Assembly: GCA_000467935.1 (NCBI GenBank)
Contig: KI259850.1
Coordinates: 1-9,363, forward strand
Length of the DNA stretch: 9,363 bases
Origin: Peptostreptococcaceae bacterium oral taxon 113 str. W5053
GTDB taxonomy: Bacteria > Bacillota > Clostridia > Tissierellales > Peptoniphilaceae
Direction of reading: 5' to 3'
Shown piece by piece: positions 6,594 through 9,363 of this stretch (its first letter is position 1; the number at the start of each line of letters is the position of its first letter). The notes below the pieces were generated by a model, which worked only from the letters and a program-made list of their open reading frames with translations, was not told where the DNA came from and made no database searches. Both the position numbers and the translations under genes were made by a program.

Positions 6594-7385
6594 TTATTTA
6601 TTGATAAAGTTTGCTGGACGTTTTTCTAAGAAAGCGTTCATACCTTCTTGTTTGTCCTTTGTGCCAAAACTTAGTGCAGCTACATCTTTTTCAAATTCTA
6701 ACGCATGGTATAAATCCATATTGATTCCGGTGTTAATAGCAACTTTGGAATAACGAATTGCGATGGGAGCTTTTTCTAAAATACTTTGCATCAATTTCTT
6801 TGCTTCATCTAACAACTCTTTGTGATTGACTACGCGATTAACTAACCCCATCTGCAAGGCTTCTTCAGATTTAACCATTCGGCCAGTATAAATCAAGTCT
6901 TTTGCTCTGCCTACACCAATTAATCGAGATAAACGTTGTGTTCCTCCAAAACATGGTATAACCCCTAAATTTACTTCAGGCTGACCAAATACAGCCTTAT
7001 CAGAAGCAATTCGCAAATCGCAACTCATAGAAAGTTCACACCCGCCTCCTAAAGCAAAACCGTTTACGGCAGCAATGACAGGTTTTTCCAAAGATTCGAT
7101 TTTATTGAATACGCCTTGTGCAAAATTTGCGTATTTTCTCCCTTCTTCGCTGTCGTAATCTTTCATTTGTGAAATATCTGCTCCTGCAACAAAGGATTTT
7201 CCTTCTCCGGTAATAATGAGCCCTGAAATTTCATCGGAATCGTTTGCCCATTGAATAATTTGATTCAGTTCGAACAGTGTATCATTATTCAAAGCATTCA
7301 TAGCTTTGGGACGGTTCATGACAATTAGGGCAATTCTACCTTCAATCTTTAGTTGAATGTTTTTTAATGAACTTGTGTCTAGCAT
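6594..7385 (-). CDS. Enoyl-CoA hydratase/isomerase family protein (crotonase)
   Basis: This enzyme adds or removes water across enoyl-CoA / 3-hydroxyacyl-CoA in the cytoplasm. It has 263 residues. The oxyanion-hole segments are FVAGADI (65-71) and NGFALGGGCEL (108-118). Both catalytic glutamates of true hydratases are present, Glu117 (GGGCEL) and Glu137 (FGQPEVNLG), 20 residues apart like Glu144 and Glu164 of the rat enzyme. This favours hydratase/dehydratase over isomerase, dehalogenase or decarboxylase relatives. I choose the ATG at 7385 rather than the in-frame TTG at 7394, because the AAGGAG site (7395-7400) abuts that TTG but is 9 nt from the ATG. It is the first gene after the sigma-54 promoter. 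In this cluster its likely job is dehydration of a 3-hydroxyacyl-CoA to supply the reductase, comparable to CaiD or Crt. Confidence 0.94.
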   Translation of the reverse strand: MLDTSSLKNIQLKIEGRIALIVMNRPKAMNALNNDTLFELNQIIQWANDSDEISGLIITGEGKSFVAGADISQMKDYDSEEGRKYANFAQGVFNKIESLEKPVIAAVNGFALGGGCELSMSCDLRIASDKAVFGQPEVNLGVIPCFGGTQRLSRLIGVGRAKDLIYTGRMVKSEEALQMGLVNRVVNHKELLDEAKKLMQSILEKAPIAIRYSKVAINTGINMDLYHALEFEKDVAALSFGTKDKQEGMNAFLEKRPANFINK

Positions 7386-7412
7386 AAAAATCAACTCCTT
7401 TTCTAATCTATG

Positions 7413-7425
7413 TTGAGGTCCTCAA
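7413..7425 (-). promoter_or_regulatory. Dyad at the predicted transcript 5' end
   Basis: TTGAGG and CCTCAA flank one central base, giving a 13-bp dyad that coincides with +1 to +13 of the transcript predicted from the sigma-54 promoter. In RNA it could form a 5-bp stem with a 3-nt loop at the very 5' end, which may stabilise the mRNA. As DNA it could be an operator. Function is unproven. Confidence 0.35.
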
Positions 7426-7435
7426 TTGATATTAA

Positions 7436-7451
7436 AGCAAAAAACATGCCA
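7436..7451 (-). promoter_or_regulatory. Sigma-54 (-24/-12) promoter of the crotonase operon
   Basis: On the minus strand the sequence reads TGGCATGTTTTTTGCT, matching the TGGCAC-N5-TTGCW consensus in all but one base. The GG and GC doublets have the obligatory 10-bp spacing. The predicted start is about 7425, giving a leader of about 40 nt that contains the AAGGAG site of the crotonase gene. A divergent sigma-54 activator gene and two upstream repeats support it. Confidence 0.9.
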
Positions 7452-7489
7452 AAAAGAATAGACATTAAAATTTCAAAGGTGGTGGAATC

Positions 7490-7503
7490 GTTTTTATAAA
7501 AAC
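7490..7503. promoter_or_regulatory. 14-bp AT-rich palindrome between promoter and upstream sites
   Basis: GTTTTTATAAAAAC is a perfect palindrome made mostly of A and T tracts. It lies between the sigma-54 promoter and the proximal activator site. It may help the DNA bend so that the bound activator reaches the polymerase, or it may be chance in this base composition. Confidence 0.25.
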
Positions 7504-7533
7504 AGGAATAAAAGTATATCATATATGAGAAAA

Positions 7534-7556
7534 TATCTCAAAAAAGATAATATTGT
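7534..7556. promoter_or_regulatory. Proximal upstream activating sequence (repeat copy 1)
   Basis: This is a dyad TATCT-N6-AGATA (7534-7549) inside a 23-bp element repeated at 7606-7628 with 21 identical positions, including 18 identical in a row. It is centred about 117 bp upstream of the predicted sigma-54 start, a standard distance for an enhancer site. The 72-bp step is close to seven helical turns, so both copies would face the same side. An overlapping dyad TGAGA-N5-TCTCA (7526-7540) occurs only at this copy. The likely binder is the Fis-type HTH of the divergent activator. Confidence 0.7.
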
Positions 7557-7604
7557 GTGTATAATCAGCTAATAAGTGGAAAACAAAAAAGGGCATCTAT
7601 TAAT

Positions 7605-7633
7605 TTGTCTCAAAAAAGATAATATCGTATACT
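7605..7633 (+). promoter_or_regulatory. Sigma-A promoter of the activator gene
   Basis: TTGTCT (7605-7610) and TATACT (7628-7633) are separated by exactly 17 bp. The predicted start near 7640 leaves a leader of only about 13 nt carrying GGGGTGAT. The -35 box and most of the spacer coincide with the distal activator repeat (7606-7628), so the activator probably limits its own expression. Confidence 0.7.
7606..7628. promoter_or_regulatory. Distal upstream activating sequence (repeat copy 2)
   Basis: This is the second copy of the repeat at 7534-7556. Its dyad is TGTCT-N6-AGATA (7606-7621), with four of five arm pairs kept. It is centred about 189 bp upstream of the predicted sigma-54 start and sits on the activator gene's own -35 region. 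Confidence 0.68.
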
Positions 7634-7652
7634 ATTATTGTGGGGTGATACG

Positions 7653-9059
7653 ATGATGGAAAAAGAAACTCGATATTTTGAAATTTTTAATAAAGTCCTT
7701 GAACTTACTGATGACGGTTTTATTGTTACAGATATTGATGGCATCATATTGGACATCAATGAAAAATATTGTAAGTTTTTAAAGACTACAAAAAAGGAAG
7801 CTGTAGGGAAGAGTATTTTTAAATTTATCCCAAATTCAAAAATGTTAGATATTGTGGAGAATAGATATACAGAAGAAAGCGTTATTCATACCTATGAAGA
7901 AGGGACTACTGAAGAGACAAAGGTTATCGTCAGCCGTTCTTATGTAGAAGATGATAATAACAATGTTGTAGCAGGAGTAGCTCAAGTTAAATTCAGATTG
8001 GATAGTTTAGATGCAGCTAAAAAATTAATGGAACAATATTCTACACTGAATTATTATAAGGAACAATATCAAGCCTTACAGGAAAATGCTTATGAATTTG
8101 ATCATTTAATAGGGGAAGATCCTGTTTTTGAAGTGCAAAAACGAAGGGCGTCGCATATTTCCAAAACTCATTTTTCTGTTTTGCTTACCGGTGAGACAGG
8201 AACAGGAAAAGAAGTTTTTGCCAAAGCGATTCATAATAGCAGTGATAGAAAGGATTATCCTATGATTAGCATCAATTGTGCAGCAATTCCTAATGAATTG
8301 TTGGAATCTGAATTATTTGGCTATGAGGAAGGTGCTTTTACGGGTGCAAAAAAGGGAGGAAAAAAGGGTAAATTTGAAATTGCGAATCATGGGACTTTAT
8401 TTTTAGATGAAATTGGAGATATGCCCTTATCGATGCAGGCAAAATTGTTGCGCGTATTGGAAGAAAAAAAGGTGGATCCAATAGGCAGTACGAGTTCCAT
8501 TCCCATTGATATTCGGTTGATTTGCGCAACAAGAAAAAATTTACACGAGATGGTTTTAAATGGGACTTTTCGAGAGGATTTATTCTATAGAATTAATGTA
8601 ATTAATTTAGAAATGATTCCTTTGCGTAATCGTAGAAATGATATTAATCTTTTAGCAAAATATTTTTTGGAATGTTTAAATGAAGAATATCGAAAAGAAA
8701 TTGATTTTTCGGAAGAAGTGAAAATCTGTTTGTATTCTTATAATTGGCCAGGGAATGTTAGGGAATTAGACAATATTATTAAAAGCGCCTATGCTGTTTG
8801 TGACGGACTACAAATTCGGTTGAAAGATTTACCTTCAAGACTTGTTCGGGATAAACAAAGTGATGTTAATCAGCTGGAAAAGGAAATGAATTATCATAAA
8901 GCAATGGAGAAATTTGAGGAACAATTAATTCGAAATTACCTTTTACAAAGCAGAGGAAATGTGCAAAAAGCTGCAGATTTAGCAAAAATTCATCGAAGTT
9001 TATTGTATAAAAAGCTTCAAAAATATAATATTTCAATTTATGAGTATCGAAAAAGATAA
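7653..9059 (+). CDS. PAS-domain sigma-54-dependent transcriptional activator
   Basis: This is an enhancer-binding protein of 468 residues that remodels sigma-54 RNA polymerase by ATP hydrolysis. Its N-terminal PAS domain (about 10-118, DGFIVTDIDGIILDIN) is a ligand- or redox-sensing module, joined by a helical linker (about 120-150). The AAA+ domain has Walker A GETGTGKE (180-187), the sigma-54 contact loop GAFTGA (227-232), Walker B GTLFLDEIGD (247-256) and the FREDLFYR segment (306-313). A Fis-type helix-turn-helix occupies about 423-468. There is no response-regulator receiver domain, so control is probably by a small molecule rather than phosphorylation. I start it at the ATG at 7653 (or 7656). 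The upstream TTG at 7638 lies before the GGGGTGAT ribosome site (7642-7649) and at the predicted transcript start. Divergence from the operon and the sigma-54 promoter there make the operon its target. Confidence 0.95.
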   Translation: MMEKETRYFEIFNKVLELTDDGFIVTDIDGIILDINEKYCKFLKTTKKEAVGKSIFKFIPNSKMLDIVENRYTEESVIHTYEEGTTEETKVIVSRSYVEDDNNNVVAGVAQVKFRLDSLDAAKKLMEQYSTLNYYKEQYQALQENAYEFDHLIGEDPVFEVQKRRASHISKTHFSVLLTGETGTGKEVFAKAIHNSSDRKDYPMISINCAAIPNELLESELFGYEEGAFTGAKKGGKKGKFEIANHGTLFLDEIGDMPLSMQAKLLRVLEEKKVDPIGSTSSIPIDIRLICATRKNLHEMVLNGTFREDLFYRINVINLEMIPLRNRRNDINLLAKYFLECLNEEYRKEIDFSEEVKICLYSYNWPGNVRELDNIIKSAYAVCDGLQIRLKDLPSRLVRDKQSDVNQLEKEMNYHKAMEKFEEQLIRNYLLQSRGNVQKAADLAKIHRSLLYKKLQKYNISIYEYRKR

Positions 9060-9363
9060 TAGCTATTTGGTGTAATTTTAATATTTTGAGAGATTAAAGG
9101 ATGGGTATTTTTTCAGTAACTGGAATACAATTTGAGTTGTTCTTTTACAAAGAGAGTTTATTTTTGATTAAAACTCTAATATGACTTTTAACTATCGTCT
9201 GTTGTTTCAGGCATTTCCGGCATTTTATGTATGGAAGATACTCACATATTTTCTTAAATCTGCTTGTATTTTCGCTTTGAAAGGTAGTAAAGAAGTAGTA
9301 AAACCTCTCTCTTCCTTTAAGCTGCCAGTCTAGATTTCGCCTGTGCGCTGTCAAAAGTAGCAT
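9060..9363. other. Unassigned right-hand region
   Basis: I see no gene I can support. On the minus strand a 72-codon open frame (9363 to 9145) starts at the very edge, has no visible ribosome site and gives a product I do not recognise. Another minus frame entering from the right edge reads ATFDSAQAKSRLAA and stops at 9317-9319, which could equally be the tail of a gene lying outside the window. A 7-bp inverted repeat (AGAGTTT at 9153-9159, AAACTCT at 9171-9177) might be a weak terminator, but it lacks a clean T-run on either strand. No convincing terminator for the activator gene is seen. Confidence 0.4.

Noticed and set aside
6442..6753. 103-codon + strand open frame across the permease/crotonase junction
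   Set aside because: It is antisense to two coupled genes and shows no start signal or family resemblance.
690..7385. Carnitine (cai) operon as a direct identification
   Set aside because: The enzyme families match, but the transporter is GntP rather than the BCCT carrier CaiT, no CaiC ligase is present, and the transferase looks closer to HadA/FldA.
7386..7394. Upstream TTG start adding three codons to the crotonase
   Set aside because: The TTG directly abuts the AAGGAG ribosome site, leaving no spacing; the ATG at 7385 is 9 nt from it.
7560..7565. TATAAT in the divergent intergenic region as a second activator promoter
   Set aside because: No acceptable -35 box lies 16-18 bp upstream; a chance match is likely in AT-rich DNA.
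7638..7652. Upstream TTG start adding five codons to the sigma-54 activator
   Set aside because: It precedes the GGGGTGAT ribosome site and lies at or before the predicted transcript start near 7640.
8338..8532. 64-codon minus-strand open frame within the sigma-54 activator
   Set aside because: It is antisense to the conserved AAA+ core.
1..9363. CRISPR array, tRNA, rRNA or riboswitch
   Set aside because: I saw no regularly spaced repeats, cloverleaf or conserved riboswitch core; the only clear repeat pair is the two activator sites.

Overview
The window reads as a low-GC, anaerobic Firmicute-like chromosome (Clostridia or Tissierellia sense). The evidence is AT-rich DNA, strong AAGGAGG-type ribosome sites, a sigma-54 regulator, and an acyl-CoA dehydrogenase/ETF set typical of amino-acid- or organic-acid-fermenting anaerobes. 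The genus cannot be fixed from the sequence alone.

Layout. Positions 1-629 hold no intact gene, but about 215-504 on the + strand is the decayed C-terminus of an IS1182-type transposase. A strong minus-strand terminator (630-678) closes a six-gene minus-strand cluster. In transcription order the cluster is crotonase (7385-6594), GntP-family permease (6581-5256), family III CoA-transferase (5210-4002), a 313-bp gap, acyl-CoA dehydrogenase (3688-2552), etfB (2539-1745) and etfA (1733-690). Divergent from it is a PAS / AAA+ / Fis-HTH sigma-54 activator (7653-9059). The last 300 bases hold nothing I can assign.

Control. The divergent intergenic region contains a canonical -24/-12 sigma-54 promoter facing the crotonase gene (7436-7451). 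Two near-identical 23-bp elements, each with a small dyad, lie 72 bp apart, centred about 117 and 189 bp upstream of the predicted start. The distal copy overlaps the -35 box of the activator's own sigma-A promoter. Together these look like a complete ligand-switched sigma-54 regulatory unit.

How the genes fit. The enzyme set is closed. The permease imports a carboxylate and the CoA-transferase loads CoA onto it. The crotonase dehydrates a 3-hydroxyacyl-CoA to an enoyl-CoA, which the dehydrogenase with EtfAB reduces to the saturated acyl-CoA. The CoA-transferase then recycles the CoA. No thiolase, hydroxyacyl-CoA dehydrogenase or CoA ligase is present. The logic matches carnitine reduction (cai/fix) and the 2-hydroxyacid had pathway, but with a crotonase in place of the radical 2-hydroxyacyl-CoA dehydratase and a GntP permease in place of CaiT. 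I infer a reductive pathway that uses a 3-hydroxy acid or 2-enoic acid as electron sink. The actual substrate is unknown.
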